The notes beneath the pieces were generated by a model that had not been told where the DNA came from, did not search any database, and saw only the letters and a program-made list of their open reading frames with translations. This document shows, piece by piece, positions 26,028 to 33,139 of a stretch of 64,000 nucleotides of DNA (position 1 is the stretch's first letter; the number at the start of each line of letters is the position of its first letter). Made by a program: the position numbers and the translations under genes. The DNA is from Pseudodesulfovibrio sp. S3 (GTDB taxonomy: Bacteria; Desulfobacterota; Desulfovibrionia; Desulfovibrionales; Desulfovibrionaceae): the NCBI RefSeq assembly GCF_004025585.1, contig NZ_QTZO01000010.1, forward strand, positions 1 through 64,000, read 5' to 3'.

Positions 26028-26351
26028 CTACAGTCTGCAACCGAGATTCTCAAGCAGGTCCTGGACCTCGCCCACCACCTGTGTATTCACACGGGCCACC
26101 AGGAACTTTCCCTGACGCTCCGTTTCGATAAGCCCGGCATTGCTGAGCTCCTTGAGGTGGTGCGACACCGTAGGCGCGCCGATCTTCATGCGCTTGACTA
26201 TTTCGCTGACAAAACAATCGCACTCGCACCCGGCCTCATAACTGCGTTCCCCGCTCCCGTTGGCTATTTCCAGAAAAAGTTCCAGCCTGTTGGGATTGGA
26301 CAAAGCCTTCATCACGGCGGCCATCCGCTTTGTGTCTACCACTGTCTTCAT
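26028..26351 (-). CDS. ArsR-family winged-helix repressor
   Basis: 107 aa. The winged-helix core is ALSNPNRLELFLEIAN, then IVKRMKIGAPTVSHHLKELSNAGLI (recognition helix TVSHHLKEL) and ETERQGKFLVARV (wing). A Cys-rich stretch, AGCECDC (~42-48), could bind a metal(loid) or sense thiol/redox state, as in ArsR relatives. It lies directly upstream of, and co-directional with, the SDR operon. Matching TGTCGAA operators sit before both genes, implying autoregulation. The inducer is unknown. Confidence 0.88.
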   Translation of the reverse strand: MKTVVDTKRMAAVMKALSNPNRLELFLEIANGSGERSYEAGCECDCFVSEIVKRMKIGAPTVSHHLKELSNAGLIETERQGKFLVARVNTQVVGEVQDLLENLGCRL

Positions 26352-26368
26352 TGCGTCCTCGTCATAAC

Positions 26369-26388
26369 AATTTGATACCTGTCGAATT
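26369..26388. promoter_or_regulatory. Putative autoregulatory operator of the ArsR gene
   Basis: AATTTGATA-CC-TGTCGAATT is an imperfect inverted repeat (7 of 9 pairs) with the same TGTCGAA half and 2-base spacer as the SDR operator. It lies 18-37 bases upstream of the arsR start codon. Confidence 0.6.
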
Positions 26389-26425
26389 GAACCCCGTCAA
26401 GCACAGACTCAGATCTCTTGCCGGC

Positions 26426-27142
26426 CTATTCGACATCCGCCAGGGAAAAACGCCAGGCACAGGCAAAAGTTTCAGGATGCGGGTCGGGCGGACAGGCAAC
26501 ACACTCGCAACGCAAACGGCTGTCAATCTCACGGGCAAAACCGGTATATTCCGTGGTGCCGCCGGATTTGCATGGGTAATCGTCAAGGCCGCGTCGTTTG
26601 CGCGCCGTCTGCACACGACAATCCGTCATACGAAAAACAATACTATCAATAGTCTCTTCTGCAAACTCCCACTCATTGAGGTGGCCGTACATGCGCGCGG
26701 CCAGCCCGGCCTTCAGGGCCGGGATGCCCCCCAAGTCCGGAAGCCCCAGCCGGGCCTTGATCCGCCGGGCCTCAAGGGGCGCGAACCGGGCCCAGCAGGT
26801 GTCGTTCACCCGCTTGGCCGCATCCATGCCCGCCTGCCGCTCAACGGCCTGGAACCAGACTCCGTCCGCAGCCAGCCAGGCCGTGCGCAACGCCTGGGCC
26901 GTCTGCTCCAGAACCTCGAGGTCCACATCGGCAAGGAGCCCCCCCGGCTCATGCCCGAGCGTCCGTTCCAGCTTGCCGGTCAGGATACCCACAAGCCTGT
27001 CCCCTGCCACGGCCTCGGCATCCAGGGCCGCATCCAGACCGAGCTGGTGCACGGTTTCAGCCAGCCACAGGCCATAATGCGCCGCCAGTTGACGGATGAT
27101 CTCGGCCAAAACAACGGCTTGCTCCTCATGTGTGTCTGCCAT
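26426..27142 (-). CDS. DUF6125-like cytosolic protein
   Basis: 238 aa from an ATG with AAGGAG upstream. It is mostly helical, with a Trp/Glu-rich middle and a C-terminal Cys-containing block (FRMTDCRVQTARKRRG, YPCKSGG, then RLRCECVACPPD) resembling DUF6125 proteins and the C-terminal part of L-2-amino-thiazoline-4-carboxylate hydrolase-like proteins. The conserved Cys suggest metal or Fe-S binding; no enzymatic activity can be assigned. It is found mainly in anaerobes as I recall. Transcribed leftward alone. Confidence 0.55.
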   Translation of the reverse strand: MADTHEEQAVVLAEIIRQLAAHYGLWLAETVHQLGLDAALDAEAVAGDRLVGILTGKLERTLGHEPGGLLADVDLEVLEQTAQALRTAWLAADGVWFQAVERQAGMDAAKRVNDTCWARFAPLEARRIKARLGLPDLGGIPALKAGLAARMYGHLNEWEFAEETIDSIVFRMTDCRVQTARKRRGLDDYPCKSGGTTEYTGFAREIDSRLRCECVACPPDPHPETFACAWRFSLADVE

Positions 27143-27466
27143 GCATACTCCTTGGGCTTTCCGGGAGCACTACCCGGAATCAACGCCCCAAGGCAAGGGG
27201 TGATCCGATCAAAGGGCATCCGACTCGCACACGTTCGGAGAATTCCTTTTCGGGAGCCAAGGCGCAAGGGGCATCGACCCGCAACATTATTTGCGCGGGG
27301 ACGCGGATTGCCCGCAGCAACGCAGGCATCACCATTCTGCCGATGAATTTTAGCGAGCATAAATTCGGGAGGCCAAGGCGCAAGGGGAATACGAACCGCA
27401 GCGTATTCTTTTATACGCGAGGATGCGGATTGCCCGCAGCAACGCAGGCATCACGGATTTATGCCG
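27143..27466. repeat. Tandem hairpin-bearing direct repeats in an intergenic region
   Basis: Two copies (27251-27332 and 27366-27454) share the 5' box CCAAGGCGCAAGGGG and an identical 30-base 3' box (27303-27332 and 27425-27454). Between the boxes each carries a different hairpin: CGCAA-CATTAT-TTGCG in the first and GCGTAT-TCTTTT-ATACGC in the second, so pairing is kept while sequence changes. A fainter CCAAGGCAAGGGG lies at ~27188. No gene is visible here. Confidence 0.6.
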
Positions 27467-28009
27467 CTAAAACCGGTAGCCCAGGCGGAGGCCGACATTG
27501 TCCATGCCTTCGTTCTCGTTGGCGAGATAGGCGTTTGACATGTGCTCGAACTGGATGGATACGTTGACTTTTTCCGTCACATTATACCCCAGGGCCGCGC
27601 CCAGGCGGAAGAGGACGGGCGAGCCCAGGGATTTGCGATCCGGGTCGTCGGTGTCACGCCGGCCGTCGTTCACGGACAGGCCGAGGTTGCCGTCCACAAA
27701 GAAGCCGCTCGAAAACAGGGGGTATTCCCAGGTCAATCCGGCATAGGCGTGGGAGGTGTTGCCCGAGGTATTGACGGTAGCCCCCAGGTGGGGACGCGGC
27801 GACCAGAGGCATTCCAGAAAGGACGGAGACACGAACAGGACTTCGCCATTGACGTCAATGCCATCCTCACGATGAAAGCTCCAAAAGCTTATGTCGTGGG
27901 CATAGAGACCGCCACGGACCTCCGAAACGATCTTTTCCCCGGCAAGAACCGGAGAAAACATGAGGGTTACGATCAACGCCAGGGCGCATGTGACAACGCT
28001 TTTTTTCAT
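27467..28009 (-). CDS. pagL: Outer-membrane lipid A 3-O-deacylase, PagL family
   Basis: 180 aa from ATG 28009, chosen because AAAGGA is well spaced to it; an ATG three codons upstream abuts that site. Signal peptide ~1-23 (ending SPVLAG). The mature part is an eight-stranded barrel-like sequence ending with aromatic RLGYRF. The catalytic signature FEHMSNA (His-Ser pair) is followed by ENEGMDNVG. PagL removes the 3-linked acyl chain from lipid A at the outer membrane, which weakens recognition of lipopolysaccharide. It is divergent in sequence, as is usual for this family. Confidence 0.8.
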   Translation of the reverse strand: MKKSVVTCALALIVTLMFSPVLAGEKIVSEVRGGLYAHDISFWSFHREDGIDVNGEVLFVSPSFLECLWSPRPHLGATVNTSGNTSHAYAGLTWEYPLFSSGFFVDGNLGLSVNDGRRDTDDPDRKSLGSPVLFRLGAALGYNVTEKVNVSIQFEHMSNAYLANENEGMDNVGLRLGYRF

Positions 28010-28079
28010 GTCGGCCATCCTTTCTCACGAATTACGCCATCATTACAGAGAAAAGCAGCATGCTGTCAACGTGGAGCGG

Positions 28080-28556
28080 TCAGCGGCAAAATGCGTCCAG
28101 AAGGCGCTGCCCGTCACCCGGTTGCGCGCTCACCCACCAGGCCAGATCGCCGCTGGCCCAGAGGAGATGGACCTGGCCCATGCCTGAAAACCGGTACACG
28201 GCTACGCCGTTGTGCTCCAACCGGGCCGGATTCCTGAAGGGCGACTTCGGATTTTCATACATCCTGTGCACCATAAGCCCGATCTGGCGCCGCGCCTCGG
28301 CTTCTGATTCCACACGGGAAATCCAGACCTCGGCAGGACGCTCCCCGGAACGGGCATACCGGCCGACGGCGCTGGCCTCGGCCTGAAGCGCCTTGCCGTG
28401 CAGTTGATCCACCTCGGCCTGGGCCGCAAGCCCGGTCAGGAGTTGCGTCCGGCTGAGGTCGCCCACGTTGTCAGGCAGCAAACCGGAAAGATCGTCTGCG
28501 GAGACAGGAGTGCACAAAAACAACACGCACATCGCGGCAAGAAAGACTCGTTTCAT
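28080..28556 (-). CDS. Secreted protein of unknown function, coupled to the ChaN-like gene
   Basis: 158 aa with a signal peptide (MKRVFLAAMCVLFLCTPVSA) and predicted export to the periplasm. The mature part starts DDLSGLLPDNVGDL and contains VGRYARSGERPAEVWISRVE and a terminal WWVSAQPGDGQRLLDAF. No Cys pairs or catalytic motif. It overlaps the ChaN-like gene by 4 bases (ATGA), so the two are co-translated and probably act together in the envelope. Confidence 0.7.
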   Translation of the reverse strand: MKRVFLAAMCVLFLCTPVSADDLSGLLPDNVGDLSRTQLLTGLAAQAEVDQLHGKALQAEASAVGRYARSGERPAEVWISRVESEAEARRQIGLMVHRMYENPKSPFRNPARLEHNGVAVYRFSGMGQVHLLWASGDLAWWVSAQPGDGQRLLDAFCR

Positions 28557-29812
28557 CTACTCCCCTCCGCTGCCGGGGCAGTGTCCGGTTTTTTCTCGGC
28601 TGCGGGCACTCCGAGTTTGCCCACGTTGGCCAAAAAGGCCTGATCGCCCCGTTTGACCGTGAAAACCAATTCTTCATCCGCTTCATGCACCTTGGTCCCG
28701 GCCATGTGCAGGCTGAAAAGGTGTTCGAGGGGCACGCCCGAGGCATCCACAAGGATATCGCCGGGGCGCAGCCCGGCCTCGGCCGCACGCGATCCCCGCT
28801 TGACGGACTCCACCAGGATGCCCCCAGTGGACAGGCCCGTCAGGAGCGCGCCCATGCGGGACTGGTACGAATCCGGGGAATAGAAAAAGACGTCGCCCTC
28901 CTCGGGATCGAATTCGCCTCCGCGCCAGGGCATGACGGTCAGGACACGCGCGCCCGGGTCAAACCACTGTATGCGCTTGGCAATGCCCCAACCCAACTCC
29001 ACATGGGCGGACCCGGCAACAACCAGGACCGGCCAGTCATACTTGCGGCGAATCCGCACAGCCTCCTCGGCCATTTTGGAATCCCATATGGACTGCACCA
29101 GATAAAATCGCTCCCGCTGCTCGGGATCATCCCCATCCAGTCCCTCATGCTGCCCGAAAACCGTATCCAGAAAGGTCCGCTGCCCGGTTGAAGGCGGGAC
29201 TATCTCATTGGGAAGAAAAGCTTTTTCCTCATCGGAAAGGCTCTCTATACCATCCTTGGATATCTTCCGGGTGATCTTTGTCGGCACGTTCAACCCGGCC
29301 ACAGGCACACTGTAGCGCAGGGCAATGGCAAAATGGTCGCGGAACTGGGAAAAGTCGTATCCCCACCTTGAAGTCCATTGCAGCTCCTCCGCCAGATCGT
29401 CCAGCTCGACCTGGCCTTGGCCGAAATCATCGAGCACCGGCTGCATGTCCACGGCCACCATCTCCAACCCCAGCGAGACCCCGTTCCCGGACTCGGAAAG
29501 CGCCTTCAAAACAATTTGCTGAACCTTGTGGTCCCATGGATTCCGATGCCCTTCTCCCATAAGGATATAATCGTAACCATCTGCCATCGTTGTGATCTCT
29601 TCAATTGTGAGTTGATCACCATACTTGGAGATGAATTCGCCCTTCTGCGGGAGGAAAGTCACGGTCAGCGGCGGGTGGTTCACCACCTCGGGCGCTGTTT
29701 CGGGCATGGTTTCTGGCGCATTTTTCACACACGCCCCCAAAAACAGCAGGCACAGCAGACCAAGCGGGATCACGCCGCACATCTTTGCGGTTCGAAGATT
29801 GTATTTCATCAT
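28553..29812 (-). CDS. ChaN-family lipoprotein with a C-terminal PDZ domain
   Basis: 419 aa from ATG 29812. The lipobox is LFLGAC (~21). The central domain has ILMGEGHRNPWDH, LGLEMVAVDMQPVLDDF and VVAGSAHVELGWGI, matching the ChaN/Tiki-like superfamily (haem-binding iron-regulated lipoprotein ChaN, metal-dependent Tiki proteases). The conserved E-H and final H are kept. A PDZ domain follows (~310-395, GGILVESVKRGSRAAEAGLR, PGDILVDASG), an uncommon addition that may recruit peptides. Membrane-anchored in the envelope; translationally coupled to the secreted protein at 28080. Confidence 0.78.
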   Translation of the reverse strand: MMKYNLRTAKMCGVIPLGLLCLLFLGACVKNAPETMPETAPEVVNHPPLTVTFLPQKGEFISKYGDQLTIEEITTMADGYDYILMGEGHRNPWDHKVQQIVLKALSESGNGVSLGLEMVAVDMQPVLDDFGQGQVELDDLAEELQWTSRWGYDFSQFRDHFAIALRYSVPVAGLNVPTKITRKISKDGIESLSDEEKAFLPNEIVPPSTGQRTFLDTVFGQHEGLDGDDPEQRERFYLVQSIWDSKMAEEAVRIRRKYDWPVLVVAGSAHVELGWGIAKRIQWFDPGARVLTVMPWRGGEFDPEEGDVFFYSPDSYQSRMGALLTGLSTGGILVESVKRGSRAAEAGLRPGDILVDASGVPLEHLFSLHMAGTKVHEADEELVFTVKRGDQAFLANVGKLGVPAAEKKPDTAPAAEGSR

Positions 29813-30055
29813 GGCGTCCTCGGATACACTCTTAATGTCATCTTTCCACGGGCTGTACCCCCAAGGCTCAACCCGTGCTGTCCCATTACATATACTCCAT
29901 ACGCGCCCAAAACGCATTATGTCAGCACCCATCTCCCCGTCTGCCCCAACAGGATAAAGATAACCCTTTAAAAAAAACAGCAACACCTCAACATAAAAAC
30001 TCATTTGACCAACCGCAAAGTTACCGATCATAATAAATCATCCAGCTCGCTCCCT

Positions 30056-30170
30056 GCCAAGCGGAAAGAAAAAGTTTCGGAGGGGAAAGGGGATGGGGTA
30101 CGGGGAAGGGGAGAGCGGGACCCCTTCGAAAAGGGCTTCCACACTCCCCTTCCCCGGCCGCCGGAGGCAT
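30056..30170 (-). repeat. Intergenic hairpin element, copy B (inverted relative to copy A)
   Basis: Read on the minus strand it starts ATGCCTCCGGCGGCC exactly like copy A at 10787, passes through GGGAAGGGG repeats and an AAGCCCTTTTCGAAGGGGT hairpin, and ends in AAACTTTTTCTTTCCGCTT. The middle differs from copy A while the outer boxes are kept. Confidence 0.55.
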
Positions 30171-30176
30171 ATAAAG

Positions 30177-30204
30177 ACCCCGCCCGACACATGCCGGACG
30201 GGGT
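30177..30204 (-). terminator. Terminator of the PaaK-like gene
   Basis: The near-perfect stem ACCCCGTCCGGC / CGGGCGGGGT lies 26 bases after the stop codon on the minus strand and is followed by CTTTATAT. Confidence 0.6.
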
Positions 30205-30229
30205 TAATACCTTTTAGAGCGCGGGAGGG

Positions 30230-31495
30230 TTAGTCCCAGGTGCGCTTATCTTCGATGGGCCGGATCTGCGGAGGCAGGGTTCCGGGGGCAAGCACCTTGA
30301 GGATGGGACGCAATTTGATCTTTTCGCGGAACAGATGGAGCAGCTCGTCTTCCTGGTTGAACTGACCGGCCTCGATGGACAGAATCATCTCGTCGATGCC
30401 ACCGGGGTTGGTGACTTCGATCTGCCAGCGCTTGACCTCTTCAAAACGGGCCATGACCTGCTCGACCTGATGCGGGTACACGAACATGCCCTTGATGCGG
30501 GCAGTGGTGTCCACGCGACCGACAATGCCGCCCAGGCGAGGGCTGGTACGGCCGCAGGCGCAGGGCGAGCGGTCCAGATACCCGAGATCGCCGGTAGCCA
30601 GACGGATGAGCGGATAGGTGCGGTTGAATGCGGTGACCACGATTTCGCCGACCTCGCCGTCCTTGAGCGGAATGCCGGTGTCGGGATGGCAGATCTCCAC
30701 AAAGGCGCGGTTGGACAAATGCAGACCATTTTTGTGGAAACATTCGTAACCGATACAACCCACGTCCGCCGTGCCGTAACCCTGGCGCATGATGCAGTCG
30801 AATTTCTTTTCCAGTGTGGAGCGCAGCTTCTCGGAGAACTTCTCGCCGGTGACGAACGCCACTTCCAGAAAGAGGTCACGGCGCAGGGACAGGCCTGCCT
30901 CCTCGGCCTTCTGGGCCAGATGCATGAGATAGCTCGGCGTGCCGACATAGCCGGTGACGCGCAGTTTCTGCATGATCTCGATCTGGGAGTTGGTGTTGCC
31001 GGGACCGGCGGGCACCACGGCACAGGAGAGGTTGCGCAGGGGTTCTTCGAACATCAGCCCGGCGGGTGCCAGATGATAGTTGAAAGTGATCTGCGCCAGA
31101 TCGCCGGAACGGAAGCCGGCGGCATAAAAGCCTTCAGTCCAGCCCCAGTAGTCCTCGGAACGGTCTTCGGGGTCGAAGATGGGGCCGGGAGACAGGAACA
31201 CGCGCTGGAGTTCACCCAGATCCTTGGTCAGCAATCCGCCGAGGCGGGGGCCCATGGACTGGAGGAAAATGAGTTCCTTTTTCTTGATGATGGGAATATG
31301 CTTGAGGTCGTTCAGTACGCGGAACTTGTCCACGTTGAACTGCGAACGGTCGAACCGCTTCTTGACGTCCTCGGAATAACGGTAGGCATAGGAGAGCAAC
31401 TCCTTGAGCTGTAGCTGGCAATACTGGCGGCGCTCGGATTCATCGAGCACTTCGCGGCGGGAATAAATCCCCTCGGTGCGGTCTTTTCTGGTCAT
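30230..31495 (-). CDS. Phenylacetate-CoA ligase / coenzyme F390 synthetase-like protein
   Basis: 421 aa from ATG 31495, preceded by AAGGAG. The order of conserved regions is that of PaaK-like adenylating enzymes: YVGTPSYLMHLAQKAEEAG, a FVTGEKFSEKLR helix, QGYGTADVGCIGYEC, DGEVGEIVVTAFNR, LIRLATGDLGYLD and a C-terminal KGMFVYPHQVEQVM with RPIEDKRTW. The usual P-loop (SSGTTGxP) is replaced by LSPGPIFDPE, so activation chemistry may differ. Family members adenylate a carboxylate and form a CoA thioester. The acid substrate is unknown; these genes are frequent in sulfate reducers and methanogens. Confidence 0.8.
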   Translation of the reverse strand: MTRKDRTEGIYSRREVLDESERRQYCQLQLKELLSYAYRYSEDVKKRFDRSQFNVDKFRVLNDLKHIPIIKKKELIFLQSMGPRLGGLLTKDLGELQRVFLSPGPIFDPEDRSEDYWGWTEGFYAAGFRSGDLAQITFNYHLAPAGLMFEEPLRNLSCAVVPAGPGNTNSQIEIMQKLRVTGYVGTPSYLMHLAQKAEEAGLSLRRDLFLEVAFVTGEKFSEKLRSTLEKKFDCIMRQGYGTADVGCIGYECFHKNGLHLSNRAFVEICHPDTGIPLKDGEVGEIVVTAFNRTYPLIRLATGDLGYLDRSPCACGRTSPRLGGIVGRVDTTARIKGMFVYPHQVEQVMARFEEVKRWQIEVTNPGGIDEMILSIEAGQFNQEDELLHLFREKIKLRPILKVLAPGTLPPQIRPIEDKRTWD

Positions 31496-31647
31496 ATGTA
31501 GACTCCTTGGTGACTGATTTCCCATTCAGGACAGGGAGCGGGACTATAACACGGCAGACGAATTTTGCAAGAAATATTTTATTTCGACTGGCATTCCAAG
31601 CGTTTATCTGGCATTTTACCATCCCTGTGCCAAATTCCAATTTGTAC

Positions 31648-31676
31648 TTGACACTTGAATTTCAAATGGATAGTGA
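31648..31676 (+). promoter_or_regulatory. Promoter of the tRNA-Lys/tRNA-Glu unit
   Basis: TTGACA (31648-31653), a 17-base spacer and TAGTGA (31671-31676) lie 18 bases before the first tRNA. The -35 box is perfect; the -10 box is weak. Confidence 0.5.
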
Positions 31677-31693
31677 TACCCTTCTTTGAACGC

Positions 31694-31769
31694 GGGTCGT
31701 TAACTCAGTTGGTAGAGTATCTGCCTTTTAAGCAGAGAGTCACTGGTTCGAGCCCAGTACGACCCACCA
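31694..31769 (+). tRNA. tRNA-Lys (anticodon TTT)
   Basis: 76 bases with encoded CCA. The acceptor stem GGGTCGT pairs with ACGACCC, the anticodon loop reads CTTTTAA (anticodon TTT), and the T-arm GGTTCGAGCCC is normal. It is followed 4 bases later by tRNA-Glu. Confidence 0.95.
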
Positions 31770-31773
31770 AAGT

Positions 31774-31849
31774 GTCCCCATCGTCTAGTGGCCTAGGACT
31801 CCGGCCTCTCACGCCGGCAACAGGGGTTCAAACCCCCTTGGGGACGCCA
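31774..31849 (+). tRNA. tRNA-Glu (anticodon CTC), integration target
   Basis: 76 bases with encoded CCA. The acceptor stem GTCCCCA pairs with TGGGGAC and the anticodon stem-loop CCGGC-CTCTCAC-GCCGG gives anticodon CTC. Its last 44 bases are repeated exactly at 47776-47819, so the integrated element uses this 3' end as attB and restores the gene on insertion. Confidence 0.95.
31806..31849 (+). repeat. attL: 44-bp core repeat at the tRNA-Glu 3' end
   Basis: Bases 31806-31849 are identical to 47776-47819. Beyond the core the similarity resumes for ~45 bases (terminator stem-loop of the tRNA and its T tract) on both sides. This marks the left boundary of the ~16 kb element. Confidence 0.9.
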
Positions 31850-31860
31850 TTGAATTTCAA

Positions 31861-31897
31861 CGGGTTACAGTTAACGCTGTAGTCCGTTTTTCTTTTG
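31861..31897 (+). terminator. Terminator of the tRNA unit (island-side copy)
   Basis: The stem CGGGTTACAG / CTGTAGTCCG (with G-U pairs) is followed by TTTTTCTTTT. A nearly identical structure lies at 47831-47867 beyond attR, so the element carries its own terminator for the rebuilt tRNA gene. Confidence 0.7.
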
Positions 31898-31918
31898 CGT
31901 GTCGATTTACGTGTCGAT
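31898..31918. promoter_or_regulatory. Putative integrase arm site, left end
   Basis: CGTGTCGAT occurs twice with a 3-base gap (TTA). The same pair with a 2-base gap (TA) is at 47661-47680 near the right end, and a variant (GTGTAAATCTACGTGTAA) is at 46942-46959. Confidence 0.45.
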
Positions 31919-31926
31919 AGACGCGA

Positions 31927-31960
31927 AAAAGCCCCGGAATCCAGTGACTCCGGGGCTTTT
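31927..31960. terminator. Terminator of the integrase gene
   Basis: AAAAGCCCCGGA and TCCGGGGCTTTT flank a 10-base loop. On the minus strand it follows the integrase stop by 2 bases and ends in TTTTT; the symmetric A/T ends make it potentially bidirectional. Confidence 0.75.
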
Positions 31961-31962
31961 CA

Positions 31963-32967
31963 TTATTCTTCGTCTTCACCGAAGATGTCTTCAAGATCAT
32001 TTTCCATGATACCCAATCGGTGAATGTAGATGGTAGTGGTCATTAGGTTCTTATGTCTCAGAATCGCCTGAATCTTCGCCATATCCTTACCCCCCTCCGC
32101 CATTAATGACGCTGTTAGGTGACGAATTGCGTGAAAGGTGAAGTGTTTAACCCCGGCCCTCTCACACAGGATCTTCATGAGATGCTGCCGCCACTTGTAC
32201 GGAGAGCCATCAGAACGGCAAAACACCAACTCGGACGTCCTATCCTTGAAGTGTTCCTCAAGCTCACGCCGGAGACGCTTAGTCAGAGGTAGCCAATCGT
32301 ACTCCTTGCCACCTGTGCGCTTCCGGGTCCAAAGACGAATCTTTCCATTATCAAGGTCCACGTCATCCCATTTGAGTTTAAGCAGTTCTCCGCGCCTTGC
32401 TGCTGTATGAAGCATGGTCAACAAGAACACCTGATCTTTGGGACGTGCAACCGCGTGTGTCTTCCAGAAGTCCTCAAAAGGCGGTACATACTTGGGTTGT
32501 TGCTCCACCGGAAACAGGTCCACGTCAGCGAAAGGGTTGTCCTTTGGCAACTTCAATACCTTTATACCCCAATTCCAGGCCGCCAGCAGGTTCTTGCGGT
32601 CCTTATTAGCTGCATTGCCGCTCCGGTGCTTGGCTTGGGTCATAAGCATTCTCTGACAGTCGGCCACGGAAAGCCTATCCACAGTAAGGGCTGATGACAC
32701 AAACTCAAAGAGCCGATTGAACGCTGGAACCTTTTCCTCTTTTAAGGTCTTCGGAACGAACTTCTCTTCTGCATATTCAAGATATTCAACACTCCATTCA
32801 GCCAGAGAGGGATAACTTATATTTTCTTGCTCGGTCTTCCAGAGTTCGACGGTCTGATCTTCTTCCCACCGGATTGCCTGCCTTTCGGTTTTGAAGGTCT
32901 TTGTTCTTTTTTCGTAATCGATTATCTTGACTCCTCGCCACTTTCCGTTCTTTTCTCTGTAGGCCAT
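31963..32967 (-). CDS. Tyrosine recombinase (integrase) of the island
   Basis: 334 aa. The catalytic set is visible: Arg191 in TAARRGELLKLKW, His279 and Arg282 in HAIRHLTAS, His305 in LRHKNLM, and Tyr314 in TTIYIH. The N-terminus (AYREKNGKWRGVKI) is a typical arm/DNA-binding start, followed by a SAM-like core-binding region (~55-140). It would catalyse site-specific insertion into the tRNA-Glu 3' end adjacent to its stop codon. It overlaps the excisionase-like gene by 170 bases in another frame. Confidence 0.93.
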   Translation of the reverse strand: MAYREKNGKWRGVKIIDYEKRTKTFKTERQAIRWEEDQTVELWKTEQENISYPSLAEWSVEYLEYAEEKFVPKTLKEEKVPAFNRLFEFVSSALTVDRLSVADCQRMLMTQAKHRSGNAANKDRKNLLAAWNWGIKVLKLPKDNPFADVDLFPVEQQPKYVPPFEDFWKTHAVARPKDQVFLLTMLHTAARRGELLKLKWDDVDLDNGKIRLWTRKRTGGKEYDWLPLTKRLRRELEEHFKDRTSELVFCRSDGSPYKWRQHLMKILCERAGVKHFTFHAIRHLTASLMAEGGKDMAKIQAILRHKNLMTTTIYIHRLGIMENDLEDIFGEDEE

Positions 32968-33139
32968 TATTATTCCTCATGTATTCCTTAATGTCGTTTT
33001 CAAAGAACAAGATTTTACCTCCCTCACAGGCCTGGAAGCCGCCAAAGAGGTTCTTGTATTTATAGACGTAGTTCGTGGACACCTCTAGAAATGCTGCCAC
33101 TTCCTTGGCTGTCAATATAGCGTCAGAGGAAGTCATCAT
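32798..33139 (-). CDS. Excisionase-like HTH protein overlapping the integrase start
   Basis: 113 aa. Residues ~8-54 (LTAKEVAAFLEVSTNYVYKY, then FFENDIKEYMR) match the MerR/HTH_17 excisionase-type domain. The remaining ~58 residues are highly basic and are read in the integrase N-terminal coding region in a different frame. The HTH part ends almost at the integrase ATG, so the basic tail may be a by-product of the lost stop codon or a real extension. A strong GGAGGAAG precedes the ATG pair. Probable role is control of excision or integrase expression. Confidence 0.65.
   Translation of the reverse strand: MMTSSDAILTAKEVAAFLEVSTNYVYKYKNLFGGFQACEGGKILFFENDIKEYMRNNNGLQRKERKVARSQDNRLRKKNKDLQNRKAGNPVGRRSDRRTLEDRARKYKLSLSG

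Larger units (their letters stand above)
29813..30229. other. Intergenic region: promoter side of the ChaN-like gene plus hairpin element and terminator
   Basis: The left part (29813-30040) is AT-rich without a gene. The right part is the inverted copy B of the intergenic element and the terminator of the PaaK-like gene, both listed separately. Confidence 0.5.

Noticed and set aside
27143-27466. CRISPR array
   Set aside because: There are only two unequal repeat units with internal hairpins and no regularly sized spacers; no cas genes are in the window.
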